From Promicromonospora umidemergens (GTDB lineage: Bacteria; Actinomycetota; Actinomycetes; Actinomycetales; Cellulomonadaceae), in contig NZ_JAMTCT010000003.1 of NCBI RefSeq assembly GCF_024171995.1, forward strand, positions 310,001 to 374,000: DNA of 64,000 nt, written 5' to 3'. Made by a program: the position numbers and the translations under genes. Of the stretch, positions 48,003-58,075 are shown piece by piece (position 1 is the stretch's first letter; each line of letters starts with the position of its first letter). The notes beneath the pieces were generated by a model. That model saw nothing but the letters and a program-made list of their open reading frames with translations. It made no database searches and had not been told where the DNA came from.

Positions 48003-49174
48003 GCTCGCCGGTCCGGCTCGGCTTCGGCGAGTCGCCCCGCTCCACCGTGGGCCTCGAGTGGGAGATCGGGCTGGTCGACTCCGACACCGCCGACCTCTCC
48101 CAGGCCGGTCCAGCCGTGCTCGACGCCCTCGCGCGCGACGTCGGCGAGCCCCGGCACACCTCAGCGACCTACGCCCCGCACGTGACGGGCGAGTTCATGA
48201 AGAACACCATCGAGCTGGTCAGCGGCGTCTGCGGCACCGTGGCCGAGGCCGGGACGGATTTGGCCCGCATCCTCGAGCGCGTCCGGACGGCGACCGACCG
48301 GCTGGGCCTTGACCTGATGGGCGGCGGGACGCATCCGTTCGCCCGGGCCGCGGACCAGCAGGTCGGCGACAAGGAGCGCTACGGCCGCATCATGGAGCGC
48401 ACGGGGATCTGGGGCGCGCAGCTGATCATCTGGGGGCTGCACGTCCACGTCGGGATCGAGCACCGCGACAAGGCGCTACCGCTGATGCGCGCCATGCTCA
48501 CCTATTTTCCGCACCTGCAGGCGCTGTCCGCCGGTTCGCCGTACTGGGCGGGCGAGCACACCGGGTACGCGTCCAACCGGTCGCTGCTGTTCCAGCAGAT
48601 CCCCAGCTCGGGACTGCCGGTCCCGTTCGAGACCTGGCAGGAGCTCGAGGCGTACGCAGGCGACATGCTGCACGTCGGCGCGGTCGAGGCGTTCAACGAG
48701 CTCCACTGGGACGTGCGGCCGTCGCCGACGTTCGGCACGCTGGAGGTCCGGGTCTGCGACGGCCCGACCAACCTGTCGGAGGCCCTGGCGCTGGCCGCGC
48801 TGGTGCACTGCCTCGTGGAGCACCTGTCCACGCAGCTGGACCAGGGTCGCGCCCTGCCGGTGCTGCCGTCCTGGTTCGTCCAGGAGAACAAGTTCCGCTC
48901 CGCGCGCTACGGCCTCGATGCCACGGTGATCCTCGACGCCGACGGCAACCAGGCGCCGATAGCCGACGCCGTCGGCAAGCTGCTGGTCGAGCTGGAGCCC
49001 GTCGCGCACCGGCTCGGCTGCGCCACGGAGCTCGCCGGCATACGAGAGATCCTCCGCTCCGGGGCTTCCTACCGGCGCCAGGAGGCGGTCGCCGCCGCGC
49101 ACGGCGGCGACCTGACCCAGGTGGTCCGCGCGATGGTGGAGGAGATGCGCACAGGCCACCCCCTCCTCTCCTGA
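47999..49174 (+). CDS. GCS2-family glutamate-cysteine ligase-like carboxylate-amine ligase (YbdK type)
   Basis: 391 residues. The N-terminal [15 protein letters not shown], the central GGGTHPFAR and [11 protein letters not shown], and [12 protein letters not shown] are hallmarks of the GCS2/YbdK ATP-dependent carboxylate-amine ligases. These can ligate glutamate and cysteine weakly in vitro. In mycothiol-making actinobacteria the physiological substrate is uncertain, and the closely related EgtA acts in ergothioneine synthesis. No other ergothioneine genes lie nearby. It is coupled by ATGA overlap to the methyltransferase gene. Confidence 0.88.
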   Translation: MSSPVRLGFGESPRSTVGLEWEIGLVDSDTADLSQAGPAVLDALARDVGEPRHTSATYAPHVTGEFMKNTIELVSGVCGTVAEAGTDLARILERVRTATDRLGLDLMGGGTHPFARAADQQVGDKERYGRIMERTGIWGAQLIIWGLHVHVGIEHRDKALPLMRAMLTYFPHLQALSAGSPYWAGEHTGYASNRSLLFQQIPSSGLPVPFETWQELEAYAGDMLHVGAVEAFNELHWDVRPSPTFGTLEVRVCDGPTNLSEALALAALVHCLVEHLSTQLDQGRALPVLPSWFVQENKFRSARYGLDATVILDADGNQAPIADAVGKLLVELEPVAHRLGCATELAGIREILRSGASYRRQEAVAAAHGGDLTQVVRAMVEEMRTGHPLLS

Positions 49175-49184
49175 CCGCCCGGTG

Positions 49185-49799
49185 TCAGGCGACCTGTGCG
49201 ACCTCGTCGAACCCGAGGCGCGGGGCGCGCGGGCGGCTGGTGTCGGCGCCCTCGGCCACGCTGACGTTCACGACGAGGAGGCCCTTCCAGCCGTTCTCGG
49301 CGAAGAACTCCGCGTCGATGCCGTCGTAGATCCCGTGCATCGGCCCGGCGGCCAGGCCCGCTGCGCGCAGGCCCACGATCAGGTAGCCGGCCTGCAGCAG
49401 GGCGTTCGTGCGTGCGGCGTCGGCGCGGGCGGTGTCGTCGCCCGCGAAGATCTCGCGGGCGCCCGGCAGGTGCGGCGCGAGGACGTCGAGGCGCTCGTGG
49501 AACTCGGGGTCGTAGGCGAGCACGAGGGTGACCGGCGCGGTCGCCACGCGCTCCTGGTTGCCCTCGGGCATGTTGGCGACCAGGCGCTGCCGCGCGTCCG
49601 GCGTGCGAACGACGAGCATGCGCAGCGGGCTGACGTTCATCGAGGTCGGACCCCACTTGATGAGGTCGTAGACGGCGGCGAGCTGCTCCTCGGTCACGTC
49701 GAGCTCTGCGTACGTCGTCACGGTGCGCGCCGTGCGGAAGAGCCGGTCGGCGGTCGCGTCGTCGATGGCGAGGCCTGTCGCCTCAAGCGTCTCAGTCAT
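49185..49799 (-). CDS. RutE/HadB-type nitroreductase-family NAD(P)H oxidoreductase
   Basis: 204 residues from the ATG at 49799. An FMN-dependent nitroreductase fold with [39 protein letters not shown] at the N-terminus and [22 protein letters not shown] in the middle, matching malonic semialdehyde reductase RutE. No other rut genes occur here, so pyrimidine catabolism is not implied and the physiological substrate is open. It is convergent with the GCS2 gene (10 bases apart) and divergent from tsaD. Confidence 0.88.
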   Translation of the reverse strand: MTETLEATGLAIDDATADRLFRTARTVTTYAELDVTEEQLAAVYDLIKWGPTSMNVSPLRMLVVRTPDARQRLVANMPEGNQERVATAPVTLVLAYDPEFHERLDVLAPHLPGAREIFAGDDTARADAARTNALLQAGYLIVGLRAAGLAAGPMHGIYDGIDAEFFAENGWKGLLVVNVSVAEGADTSRPRAPRLGFDEVAQVA

Positions 49800-49910
49800 G
49801 CCCGCGTCAACACGATTGCCTTCGGCAATAGTTCCGAATTCAACTATGAGCCACGACACACGGCCGGGCGGCACACCGCCGGGCGGCCGGGACCAATTAG
49901 GCTGGAGCAC

Positions 49911-50954
<1,044 letters not shown>

Positions 50955-50997
50955 ACCGGTCCCCGCGACACCCTCCGGTGGCTCTACGCTGCCTCCC

Positions 50998-51720
50998 GTG
51001 CCTGACAGAACGCTGGAGAAGCTCGAGCCCGTCCCCGTCATCGAGACGGCTCGCCGCCTGTGCGACCGCATCGGCGCGCGGTTCCCCGACCGGGGTATCC
51101 AGCGCGTGGCGGAGGAGCTCGCGTCCCTGACCGAGCAGGTGGCGGACACCTCCGCCGGGTCCCGCCGGCGCAGCCGCCTGGTCCGCACCGGGTCGCGCGC
51201 CATGATCGGCGTGGTGGTACTGGTCGCGCTCGTCGCGTTCGGCTTCGCCGTCGAGGCCGCGTTCACCGAGGCACCGGACAACGGCCTCGACTGGCTCCCG
51301 CTCATCGAGAGCGCGGTGAACGACCTGGTGTTCGTCGCGATCGCCGTCGTGGTGCTGCACTCGGTGCCGGAGCGCGTCCAGCGCTCCGACCTGCTGGCCA
51401 AGCTCCACCGGCTGCGGTCGCTGGCACACATCATCGACATGCACCAGCTCACCAAGGAGCCGGAGATCCTGCGGGACGCGTTCGTGAACGGGACCGACGG
51501 CGCGGACGTGGATCTCACGCCCGAGCAGATCGAGTACTACCTGGAGTACTGCACCGAGCTCCTGTCGATCGTGAGCAAGGCCGCGGCGCTGTGCGCGGAG
51601 GAGTCGCAGGACGAGATCGTGCTGAGCACGGTGTCGACCATCGAGACGCTCACCATGAGCATGTCCCGCAAGGTCTGGCAGAAGATCACCGTGCTCAGCG
51701 AGCAGCGCACCACGCCCTGA
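50998..51720 (+). CDS. Unknown protein with two transmembrane helices
   Basis: 240 residues from the GTG at 50998, 43 bases after tsaD and probably cotranscribed. The N-terminal 65 residues are soluble. Helix 1 is at about 69-88 (MIGVVVLVALVAFGFAVEAAF) and helix 2 at about 103-122. The C-terminal 110 residues are alpha-helical with HIIDMHQLTKEP and a long helix YYLEYCTELLSIVSKAAALCAEESQDEIVLSTVSTIETLTMSMSR. The family is unknown to me and no catalytic motif is certain. Confidence 0.75.
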   Translation: MPDRTLEKLEPVPVIETARRLCDRIGARFPDRGIQRVAEELASLTEQVADTSAGSRRRSRLVRTGSRAMIGVVVLVALVAFGFAVEAAFTEAPDNGLDWLPLIESAVNDLVFVAIAVVVLHSVPERVQRSDLLAKLHRLRSLAHIIDMHQLTKEPEILRDAFVNGTDGADVDLTPEQIEYYLEYCTELLSIVSKAAALCAEESQDEIVLSTVSTIETLTMSMSRKVWQKITVLSEQRTTP

Positions 51721-51748
51721 AGCCCCGGCACGCCCCCACCAGGCGGGC

Positions 51749-52606
51749 TCACGCCCCGGTCGCGACCTCGCGCGCCGGGTCGTTCGACCACTGTGACCAC
51801 GATCCCGGGTACAGGGCGGCGTCCACGCCCGCCACCGCGAGCGCCGCCACCTCGTGCGACGCCGTGACTCCCGAGCCGCAGTACACGCCGGTCGATCCGG
51901 TCGAGACACCCAGTGCCCCGAACCGCCGCCGCAGGTCCGCGGTCGACAGGAACCGGCCGTCCGCGCCAAGGTTCTCGGTGGTCGGCGCGCTGACCGCCCC
52001 GGGGACGTGCCCGGCCTGCGGGTCGACGGGCTCCACCTCGCCGCGGTAGCGCTCGGCGGCACGGGCATCGAGGAGCACACCGGCGCCGGAGGCCAGGGCG
52101 GCCGCCTCGTCGGCGTCCAGCACTGGCATGCCGCCCGGCTGCGCGACGACGTCGCCCGGCTCGGGCGTCACGTCACCCGGTTCGAGGACGAGCCCTTCGG
52201 CGGACCAGGCGGCGAGGCCGCCGTCGAGGATGCGCACGGCCCGCACACCGAAGTACCGCAGCAGCCACCAGGCGCGGGCGGCGGAGGTTCCGCCGACGGA
52301 GTCGTAGACCACGACGCGCGAGCCCGCCGAGACGCCCCAACGGCGTGCGGCCTGCTGGAACGCCGACGTCGACGGCAGCGGGTGTCGCCCAGCGGCCGGC
52401 GACGCGTGCGCTGCGAGCTCGGTCTCCAGGTCCACGTACACCGCACCCGGGACGTGACCGGCGCGGTACCGGTCATGACCGTCGGTCATGCCGAGCGCCC
52501 AGCGGACGTCGAGGACCACTGGGCGCCCCTCGACCGGGTCGGCTCCCCCGCCGACCTGCAGGTCCGCCGCCAGCGTCGTCGCGTCGACCAGCACTCGTTC
52601 CCTCAT
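51749..52606 (-). CDS. Two-domain rhodanese-type sulfurtransferase (thiosulfate/3-mercaptopyruvate)
   Basis: 285 residues, two rhodanese domains. The N-terminal domain is non-catalytic (VVLDVRWALGMTDGHDRYRAGHVPGAVYVDLET, with the CDELFW-like position replaced). The C-terminal domain holds catalytic Cys243 in VYCGSGVTAS, the CG[S/T]GVT loop associated with 3-mercaptopyruvate or thiosulfate sulfurtransferases. It moves sulfane sulfur to cyanide or thiols in the cytoplasm. It shares a strand with the fic gene (13-base gap) and may be read through from it. Confidence 0.9.
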   Translation of the reverse strand: MRERVLVDATTLAADLQVGGGADPVEGRPVVLDVRWALGMTDGHDRYRAGHVPGAVYVDLETELAAHASPAAGRHPLPSTSAFQQAARRWGVSAGSRVVVYDSVGGTSAARAWWLLRYFGVRAVRILDGGLAAWSAEGLVLEPGDVTPEPGDVVAQPGGMPVLDADEAAALASGAGVLLDARAAERYRGEVEPVDPQAGHVPGAVSAPTTENLGADGRFLSTADLRRRFGALGVSTGSTGVYCGSGVTASHEVAALAVAGVDAALYPGSWSQWSNDPAREVATGA

Positions 52607-52619
52607 CGTGTGACACCTC

Positions 52620-53678
52620 TCATAGTTGGCTGCCGACCCGGTTCCAGGCGGCGTTACGCCCAGTGCCGTCGACGTTCACGACGCCCTCTGCACGCAGCAC
52701 GTCCAGCGCATTCCTGATCGTTGCGTCGCTCACTCCCGGAAGCGCGGCCCTGATGTCCGCCATCCTGAACGACGCCGGAGCGTGGTCCCGAACATAGAGC
52801 TGGACGCGTTCCTTCTTGCTTCCGGCTGCACGCGCCGTATCCGTTGCACGCTGGAACTCGTCGTAGGTGCCGCGCACGACGTGCACGAAATACCGGAGCC
52901 AGGGCCACGGATCATGGTCGCCGTCATGCCACGCCGTTGTCGATCCCTGGAGCGCGTCGTAGTACCTGTCGGCCGACGCGGCGATCGACGACTCCAGCGA
53001 CACGTATCGCGTCACCTCGTAGCCGCTGTCCTCCAGCAGTGCGTTCGTGAGCGCGCGCGTGATCCGGCCGTTGCCATCGAGGAACGGATGGATGGTCAGC
53101 AGGTCCAGCGCGAAAAGTCCCACGAGAAGGACAGGGTGATGCCGGTCCTCCCGCGTAGCCGCCGAGTATCTCGCTACGAGCTCGTCCACGAACGCGGGTG
53201 TCTTCGCAGCAGAAACCGGGGTGAACCGCTTGACGTGGGTTCCATCCGGGAGCCTGTCGACGACGACGTTCTCCGAGGTCTTGAAGCCACCACCTGGGAC
53301 ATCCGTAAAGGAGAAGAGCAGCCGGTGCAGGTGCAGGACGAGGCCCATGTTCAGTGGGCGCCAGTCACCCTGGTAGAGATAGTCCAAGGCGGCCCGGTAG
53401 CCGGCCAGCTCCTGCTCGCTCCGGTCCCGGAGCGTTACCGGTTCCCCGCTCAGGATCACATCCGCGCGTTCGCGGCTCTCGACGACGATCCCCTCGATCG
53501 CGGACGATGCTTCGATACTTGCCACCCTTGCGCGCTGTGCAAGGCTCGTCAGCAAGGCAGGAAGCTTGTCGCGATACAACGCTTCGCTCCCACGACCTGT
53601 GTCGATGACCCTCAGGTCGCCGACTACGTCGAAGGGGACACGACCGACGAGACCATCAAGATCTACGAACGAACGCAT
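52620..53678 (-). CDS. Fic-domain AMP-transferase-like protein with winged-helix C-terminus
   Basis: 352 residues with AGGAGG just before the ATG. The Fic active-site loop HPFLDGNGR is intact at 197-205. An N-terminal inhibitory motif SAIEG (59-63) preceding the core marks the class with a built-in inhibitory helix. A C-terminal winged helix (about 290-348; FRMADIRAALPGVSDATIRNALDVLRAEGVV) suggests DNA binding. It probably transfers AMP from ATP to a protein hydroxyl; the target is unknown. A near-perfect 16-bp-armed palindrome overlaps its promoter. Codon use is looser than in the tsa genes around it, consistent with acquisition. Confidence 0.92.
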   Translation of the reverse strand: MRSFVDLDGLVGRVPFDVVGDLRVIDTGRGSEALYRDKLPALLTSLAQRARVASIEASSAIEGIVVESRERADVILSGEPVTLRDRSEQELAGYRAALDYLYQGDWRPLNMGLVLHLHRLLFSFTDVPGGGFKTSENVVVDRLPDGTHVKRFTPVSAAKTPAFVDELVARYSAATREDRHHPVLLVGLFALDLLTIHPFLDGNGRITRALTNALLEDSGYEVTRYVSLESSIAASADRYYDALQGSTTAWHDGDHDPWPWLRYFVHVVRGTYDEFQRATDTARAAGSKKERVQLYVRDHAPASFRMADIRAALPGVSDATIRNALDVLRAEGVVNVDGTGRNAAWNRVGSQL

Positions 53679-53699
53679 AAAACCTCCTAGCCAACCCGG

Positions 53700-53736
53700 T
53701 AAACATACTAATCTGATGGCCAGACTAGTATGTTTA
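53700..53736. promoter_or_regulatory. Large palindrome in the fic promoter
   Basis: Arms 53700-53715 and 53721-53736 match in 15 of 16 positions around ATGGC. It is AT-rich, in contrast to its surroundings, and lies 22 bases upstream of the fic start. The simplest reading is an operator for a dimeric repressor, plausibly the winged helix of the Fic protein itself. Confidence 0.6.
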
Positions 53737-53765
53737 GCAGGTTCGGGTAGGACGTTTCGGCAACG

Positions 53766-54317
53766 CTACGCCGCGTCCCCCGCCTCGTCGTCGGGCGTGT
53801 CCGGGGTGTCGACCGGAGCGTCCGCCACGTCGTCCACCGCTGCCGCGGCCAGGTCGAGGCGCATCGTGAACGCGTCGATGTTCTCCGGCTGGTAGTAACG
53901 CTTGCGCACGCCGAGGACCTCGAACCCGAACTCCCGGTACATCTCGATCGCCGCGGCGTTGTCGACCCGCACCTCCAGCAGCACCGCCCCTGCCTTGACC
54001 TTGCGCGACCGCTCGACCAGCGCGGTCATGAGCTGCCTGCCCACGCCGTGCCGCTGGGCGGCCGGGTCGACGCCGATGGTCATGACCTGCGTGACGTCGC
54101 CGTCGAACCACAGGCCCGCATACCCGACGACGGGCTGGTCCCCCGCACGGTCGAGCCGCTCCGGCTCCGCCACGACGTACCAGCGACCGAGCCCCGCGAG
54201 CTCGTCGGCGAGCATCCCGTAGGTCCAGGCGCCGCGGCCGAACAGCTGGCGCTCCAGCTCCAGCACGCGGTCGAAGTCGGCGTTGCGCAGCGGACGGAGC
54301 CGCACCTCGGTGATCAC
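53766..54317 (-). CDS. rimI: Ribosomal-protein-alanine N-acetyltransferase RimI
   Basis: 183 residues from a GTG at 54317. GNAT fold: RPLRNADFDRVLELERQLFGRGAWT at the N-terminus, acetyl-CoA loop VMTIGVDPAAQRHGVGRQLMTALVERS, then VRVDNAAAIEMYREFGFEVLGVRKRYY, diagnostic of RimI. The last 25 residues are an acidic Asp/Ala/Pro tail. It acetylates protein N-termini, classically S18. It overlaps tsaB by 4 bp in the alr-tsaE-tsaB-rimI cluster. Confidence 0.94.
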   Translation of the reverse strand: MITEVRLRPLRNADFDRVLELERQLFGRGAWTYGMLADELAGLGRWYVVAEPERLDRAGDQPVVGYAGLWFDGDVTQVMTIGVDPAAQRHGVGRQLMTALVERSRKVKAGAVLLEVRVDNAAAIEMYREFGFEVLGVRKRYYQPENIDAFTMRLDLAAAAVDDVADAPVDTPDTPDDEAGDAA

Positions 54318-55054
54318 GCGACGCCCCCGGTGGTCGAGGAGGTCGAGGCCCGCGCCGGTTCGTGCACGTCCGGACGCCGCAGGTACAGGGGCTCGGACGG
54401 CTGCTCCGCGCCGGCGTCGCGGCGCACGAGCGCCAGCCGGGCCAGCACCGTCGCGTCGGGCACGAGCGGCGCGTCGTCGGCCACGGGCAGGAACTCCGGG
54501 TAGAGCATCGCCCCCTCCCCGACCACGACGGGCAGCTGCCCGTCCTCGGTCTCGGGCGGAGCGAGCTGCCCCTGTGCGACGAACCCGGCCCGGTCGACGT
54601 CGGGCCCCGCGATCCGCTCGGCGACCGGGAAGCCGTGCGGACCCTCGAGCGCGACCACACGGTAGCGCGCCCAGTAGACCTCCTTGCGGCGGGCGTCGGA
54701 GGTCGCGAGGATCTCCGTGCCCGGCCGCAGCCCGAGGTCGCTGACGGCCTGCACGGCCAGTGCATCGAGGCTGGGCACCCCCAGCACGGGGATGCCAAGC
54801 GTCAGCGCGAGCGTGCGCGCGGTCACCAGGCCGACGCGCAGGCCGGTGAACGGGGCGGGCCCCGTACCGGCGACGACGGCGGTCAGGTCGCTCGGGTCGA
54901 TCCCCGCCTCGGCGAGGACCTCCTCGATCAGGGGCGCGAGCGACTCGGCGTGCCTGCGGCGCTCGTCCGAGGTGCGGGACGCGAGGCGCGCACCGTCATC
55001 GGAGACGAGCGAGACGGCGACGGCTGCTGAGGTATCGAGAGCAAGGACGGCCAC
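54314..55054 (-). CDS. tsaB: tRNA threonylcarbamoyladenosine biosynthesis protein TsaB
   Basis: 246 residues, an ASKHA-fold paralogue of TsaD without its active site. The N-terminal VLALDTSAAVAVSLV, SLAPLIEEVLAEAG and VVAGTGPAPFTGLRVGLVTARTLAL are typical. It scaffolds the TsaBDE complex making t6A. Spacing is 67 bases from tsaE and a 4-bp overlap with rimI. The C-terminal part is divergent, as usual. Confidence 0.95.
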   Translation of the reverse strand: MAVLALDTSAAVAVSLVSDDGARLASRTSDERRRHAESLAPLIEEVLAEAGIDPSDLTAVVAGTGPAPFTGLRVGLVTARTLALTLGIPVLGVPSLDALAVQAVSDLGLRPGTEILATSDARRKEVYWARYRVVALEGPHGFPVAERIAGPDVDRAGFVAQGQLAPPETEDGQLPVVVGEGAMLYPEFLPVADDAPLVPDATVLARLALVRRDAGAEQPSEPLYLRRPDVHEPARASTSSTTGGVA

Positions 55055-55121
55055 ATGACCAGGGTATTACGCCGGCCGTCGACCCTTGTCAGGTCAGCGG
55101 AAGATCCTGCGCAGATACGCC

Positions 55122-55694
55122 TCAGCTCAGCAGCGTGCCGAGGTCCACACCGGCCCAGCGCTGACCGACGGCACGGATCGTCGCCTTACGGGTTCCTCCC
55201 TCGGGATCCTCCTCCGCTGCTACGCCGGGGTCGAAGGACGGCGCGCCGCGCGGGCGCTCCAGGTCGATCTCCAGCCGGTCGTCCGCGAGCGCCTCGGCCA
55301 GGCCGCGGCCCCACTCCACGACCGTCACGGAGTCCTCGAGGGACGAGTCGAGGTCGAGGGCGTCGAGCTCGCTCAGCCCGCCGAGCCGGTAGGCGTCGAC
55401 GTGCACGAGGCCGGGGCCGTGCGTGCCGTCGGCGCGGGGCAGCGGCGGGTGCTCGCGCGCCACGATGAACGTGGGCGACGCGACCTGGCCACGTACGTCG
55501 AGCGCCGCACCGATCCCCTGGGTCAGGGTCGTCTTTCCGGCGCCGAGGTCGCCGGTGAGGATCACCAGGTCCCCGGCGCGCAGCTCCTCTGCGAGGGCGG
55601 CGCCCAGTGCGCGCGTCCTCTCGGCGTCGGGCAGCTCCAGCGTCACTACCTCTGACATCGCGATGTCGCCCTGTCCTCCTGCTTCCCCGCTCAC
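55122..55694 (-). CDS. tsaE: tRNA threonylcarbamoyladenosine biosynthesis ATPase TsaE
   Basis: 190 residues from the GTG at 55694, which overlaps the alr stop; the ATG at 55658 is an alternative that removes 12 residues. The P-loop ILTGDLGAGKTTLTQGIGAAL and switch region VASPTFIVAREH are followed by VHVDAYRL and VTVVEWGRGLAEAL. ATP hydrolysis by TsaE is needed for multiple turnover of TsaBD. The C-terminal 60 residues (RPRGAPSFDPGVAAEEDPEG) are longer than in the E. coli protein. Confidence 0.95.
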   Translation of the reverse strand: MSGEAGGQGDIAMSEVVTLELPDAERTRALGAALAEELRAGDLVILTGDLGAGKTTLTQGIGAALDVRGQVASPTFIVAREHPPLPRADGTHGPGLVHVDAYRLGGLSELDALDLDSSLEDSVTVVEWGRGLAEALADDRLEIDLERPRGAPSFDPGVAAEEDPEGGTRKATIRAVGQRWAGVDLGTLLS

Positions 55695-56926
55695 GCGGTC
55701 TCCCTTCCTGCCGTGCCCGCGTACACCCGCGGCACACGTGCCCCGAGGCGCGTCACGATCTCGTAGCTGATGGTGCCTGCTGCCTGTGCCCAGTCCTCCG
55801 CGTTGGGTGCGCCGGCGCGGGCCAGCCCGTCCGACGCCCCGAACAGCGTGACCACGTCACCGGCCTGCTCCGGAGCGTACGGGCCGAGGTCGAGCATCAC
55901 CTGGTCCATGCACACCCGGCCGGCCACCCGCAGCACGCGGGCGGTGCCGAGGCCCGCGCCGGGTGCCGCGACGTCGTCCACGCCGCCGCCCACCAGGACG
56001 GGACCGCCGGGGCCGAGCGAGCCGCCCGACGCGTGCCGCGGGATCCCGTCCCCGTACCCGAGCGGGATCACGCCGAGCACGGTGTCCTGCGTCGTCGTGT
56101 AGAAGTGGCCGTACGAGACGCCCTGGCCTGCCCGCACCCGTTTGACGGTGGCGAGCCGCGCTTCGAGCGTCATCGCGGGGCGCAGCCCGTAGTCGCCAGG
56201 TGCGCCGAGGTGCGGGACCGGTGAGAGCCCGTAGACGGCGATCCCCGGGCGCACCAGGTCGTAGTGCGTCGCCGGGTTGGTGAGGGTCGCCGCGGAGTTC
56301 GCGAGGTGGCGCACCTCGAGGGGCATCCCCGCCGCCTCGACGGTGCGGATCGCGTCCTCGAAGGCGTGGGTCTGCATCTTCACGGACGGGTCGTCGGGCT
56401 CGTCCGCGAGGGCGAGGTGCGACATGAGCCCGATGACGGCGAGCGCTCCGTCCGCCTGTAGCGCAGCGGCCCGGTCGAGGACCGCGGGCAGGTCCTCCGG
56501 GGTGATCCCGTTGCGGCCCAGCCCGGTGTCGACCTTGAGGTGCACGCGGGCGGTCCGGCCGGCCGCACGGGCGCCGTCGGCCACCTCGTCGAGGGCCCAG
56601 GGCGCTGCGACCGCGATGTCGACGTCTTCCCGCACCAGCTCGGCGAACGGCGCGCCGGGTGCGTAGAGCCAGGTCAGGACGCGAGGTTCGGGTCCGACAG
56701 CGGCGCGGACGGCCAGCGCCTCGGTGCCGTGCGCCGTGCCGAGCCAGGTGGCGCCCCCTGCGAGCGCCGCCCGTGCCGCCGGGGCCAGCCCGTGTCCGTA
56801 CGCGTCTGCCTTGACGACGGCCATGACCTGGGCGGTCCGGGCGGTCGCCCGCAGGGCACGCACGTTGTCGCGGATCGCGTCCAGATCGACGACCGCGCGG
56901 GCGGAGTAGTCGGGGATGGTGCTCAT
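55691..56926 (-). CDS. alr: Alanine racemase
   Basis: 411 residues. A PLP fold-type III enzyme that makes D-alanine for peptidoglycan. The cofactor Lys39 lies in VVKADAYGHG. The partner catalytic Tyr lies in AGQGVSYGHFYTTT near 275, and RVCMDQVMLDLG follows. It is the first gene of the alr-tsaE-tsaB-rimI cluster, the same order as in M. tuberculosis Rv3423c-Rv3420c. The start is the ATG at 56926. Confidence 0.96.
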   Translation of the reverse strand: MSTIPDYSARAVVDLDAIRDNVRALRATARTAQVMAVVKADAYGHGLAPAARAALAGGATWLGTAHGTEALAVRAAVGPEPRVLTWLYAPGAPFAELVREDVDIAVAAPWALDEVADGARAAGRTARVHLKVDTGLGRNGITPEDLPAVLDRAAALQADGALAVIGLMSHLALADEPDDPSVKMQTHAFEDAIRTVEAAGMPLEVRHLANSAATLTNPATHYDLVRPGIAVYGLSPVPHLGAPGDYGLRPAMTLEARLATVKRVRAGQGVSYGHFYTTTQDTVLGVIPLGYGDGIPRHASGGSLGPGGPVLVGGGVDDVAAPGAGLGTARVLRVAGRVCMDQVMLDLGPYAPEQAGDVVTLFGASDGLARAGAPNAEDWAQAAGTISYEIVTRLGARVPRVYAGTAGRETA

Positions 56927-56946
56927 CGCACCGATTCTTGCACCTG

Positions 56947-57996
56947 TCAGATCCCGGTGGACGTGTCAGACGCTCGGGCCACCGGACTGGTCTGCGGGTC
57001 TGACCCGTGCGGGTACCTGTGTCCGGGCCATTCGCTCAGGTTCCTGCGCGACTCGAAGCGGCGCTGCCGCCCGGACAGCGGGTCGGTGAGCTCCAGGGAC
57101 CGGGACAGGAGCTGCAGCGGGCGGTCGAAGTCGTCGGGGTCGCTGTCGCGGAGCTCTGGCCAGAACGGGTCGTGCAGGATCGGCAGCCCGAGCGACGCCA
57201 TGTGGAGCCGGAGCTGGTGGGTCTTGCCGGTGTGGGGCTCCAGCCGGTAGAGACCAAGGCCGCGCGTCTGGTCGGCCGCTGCGAGGGTGATCAGGGACTC
57301 GGCGTTCGGCTCGCCGGGGATCTCCTCGGCACGGGTCGTGCCGCGCCGCTTCACGATGCGGCTGCGGAGCGTCACCGGTTCTCCTGCGGCGACCCGGGCG
57401 GCGTCGGGCAGCGTGCTGTCCGACGCCGCCAGGGGTGCCACCGCCTCGTAGACCTTGCGTACCGCGCGGCGCGCGAACGCCTCCTGGTAGGGGCCCCGCA
57501 CCTCCGGCCGCACGGTGAGGACGAGCACGCCTGCCGTGCCGCGGTCGAGCCGGTGCGCCGGGGAGAGCTCCGGCAGGTCGAGGGCGATCCGGAGGCGGAC
57601 CAGGGCGGTCTGCCGCACCCAGCGCCCGCGCGGCATCGTCGCGAGGAAGTGTGGCTTGTCCACGACCAGCAGGTTCTCGTCGTGGTGGAGCACCTCTGGC
57701 TCGAACGGGATCGTGTCCTCGTGGGTGGGCGGGTCGCGGTACAGGTAGAGGAACCCGCGCGGTTCGTACGGCGTCGTCGGGGTGAGGGGCTCTCCGCGGC
57801 CCGTGACGATCTCGCCGAGGGCGAGCTTCTCGAGCAGGCGTGCCTCGTCGTCGTGGAAGCGGTCGAGGAGGTAGTCGAGCGCGTACGGGAACCGCGCCAC
57901 TATGTCGGGGTCGTGCGGCAGCACGAGCCGGGTCGGGTTGAGCCCGTCCCGCACGGGCAGTGGCGGTCGGTGCTTGGCAGGGCCGGGCGTACGCAC
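56947..57996 (-). CDS. RluA-family pseudouridine synthase
   Basis: 349 residues. Isomerises uridine to pseudouridine in rRNA or tRNA. The catalytic Asp151 lies in PAHRLDRGTAGVLVL. ENLLVVDKPHFLATMP and GLYRLEPHTGKTHQLRLHMASLGLPILHDPFWP are further family blocks. A 90-residue N-terminal part with DYLLDRFHDDEARLLEKLALGEI resembles an S4-like lead in actinobacterial members. The exact RNA site is not predictable. It ends 20 bases from alr and may be read with it. Confidence 0.9.
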   Translation of the reverse strand: MRTPGPAKHRPPLPVRDGLNPTRLVLPHDPDIVARFPYALDYLLDRFHDDEARLLEKLALGEIVTGRGEPLTPTTPYEPRGFLYLYRDPPTHEDTIPFEPEVLHHDENLLVVDKPHFLATMPRGRWVRQTALVRLRIALDLPELSPAHRLDRGTAGVLVLTVRPEVRGPYQEAFARRAVRKVYEAVAPLAASDSTLPDAARVAAGEPVTLRSRIVKRRGTTRAEEIPGEPNAESLITLAAADQTRGLGLYRLEPHTGKTHQLRLHMASLGLPILHDPFWPELRDSDPDDFDRPLQLLSRSLELTDPLSGRQRRFESRRNLSEWPGHRYPHGSDPQTSPVARASDTSTGI

Positions 57997-58075
57997 GTCG
58001 TCAACCTAGCCGACGGGCGGGCTGCCGAACCGCTCGAGGGTTCCACCGGCCGGGCAACGGGTGGAGGATGGGCCG

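Noticed and set aside
52620-53690. Plus-strand 354-codon frame opposite fic
   Set aside because: The minus frame has the complete Fic motif, ribosome-binding site and promoter palindrome.
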